From the NCBI RefSeq assembly GCF_900141735.1, contig NZ_FQYO01000004.1:457348-521347 (forward strand): DNA of 64,000 nucleotides, given 5' to 3'. Positions 63,924-64,000 of the stretch are shown here, piece by piece; the stretch's first letter is position 1; the number at the start of each line of letters is the position of its first letter. Under the pieces are notes generated by a model. That model did no database searches, was not told where the DNA came from, and was given only the letters and a program-made list of their open reading frames with translations. Made by a program: the position numbers and the translations under genes. This DNA comes from Wenxinia saemankumensis (lineage in GTDB: Bacteria > Pseudomonadota > Alphaproteobacteria > Rhodobacterales > Rhodobacteraceae).

Positions 63924-64000
63924 ACCGGCGGCGCTGAGGCGCGGTTGGGGCCACCCGGGGCGGTTCTGAGAGGGACGGGTTCGGGGCTGGTTGGACGGAC

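Overview
The window looks like a chromosomal segment of a high-GC alphaproteobacterium of the Rhodobacteraceae (roseobacter/Rhodobacter) type. The evidence is the flagellar gene order flhA-hyp-motA-motE-hyp-fliL / fliF-fliH-fliN-fliP with a CtrA-like box between fliL and fliF, an ilvE-marR-petR neighbourhood, an alphaproteobacterial serC/serA pair, dense ATGA/GTGA-coupled operons and an rRNA-type promoter at the right edge. Genus cannot be fixed from the sequence alone. Nearly all sequence is very GC-rich; one block (about 19.63-21.19 kb) is clearly AT-richer and looks acquired.

Layout. 1-9.6 kb: two divergent flagellar operons (export gate FlhA and FliP, stator MotA, MotE-like and FliL proteins, MS-ring FliF, FliH, FliN). 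9.6-13.6 kb: FNT-family transporter, IlvE, a MarR-family/OmpR-family pair resembling PetP-PetR, TspO and YggT. 13.7-19.6 kb: thioesterase, MFS transporter, murein endopeptidase MepA, a phytase-like esterase, a YhhQ-type queuosine-precursor transporter, then a compact untyped RNA/small-ORF locus with its own promoter and terminator directly before the ribosome-rescue gene arfB, and two small stress-type proteins. 19.6-21.2 kb: a two-gene DUF262 + HEPN cassette, a candidate defence module. 21.2-26.9 kb: PncB and PncA flank a molybdenum hydroxylase (2Fe-2S subunit, Mo subunit, dihaem cytochrome c), which suggests nicotinate metabolism.

28.4-40.6 kb: a glycoside-utilisation regulon. A LacI-family regulator and one isomerase/oxidoreductase pair are divergent from a sugar ABC importer, a GH2 beta-mannosidase-like enzyme and a second isomerase/oxidoreductase pair. 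41.4-44.3 kb: serine synthesis (serA, serC) separated by three copies of a 25-bp palindromic repeat. 44.4-48.6 kb: sugar-acid operon (DHDPS-family dehydratase, 2-oxoglutarate-semialdehyde-type dehydrogenase, UxaA-family dehydratase) behind a GntR-type palindrome. 48.6-52.2 kb: FAD-linked 2-hydroxyacid dehydrogenase, AcuI/YhdH-type reductase, AroQ, and a short BLUF photoreceptor.

52.2-57.4 kb: glycine cleavage operon gcvT-gcvH-(SRPBCC)-gcvP led by a tandem glycine riboswitch. 57.4-63.7 kb: leucine catabolism (isovaleryl-CoA dehydrogenase, MccB, MccA) interleaved with DUF1622, small membrane-anchored and ASCH-domain genes. 63.7-64.0 kb: a near-consensus strong promoter, probably for an rRNA operon beyond the window. 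The two loci most worth following up are the structured RNA beside arfB and the DUF262-HEPN island.
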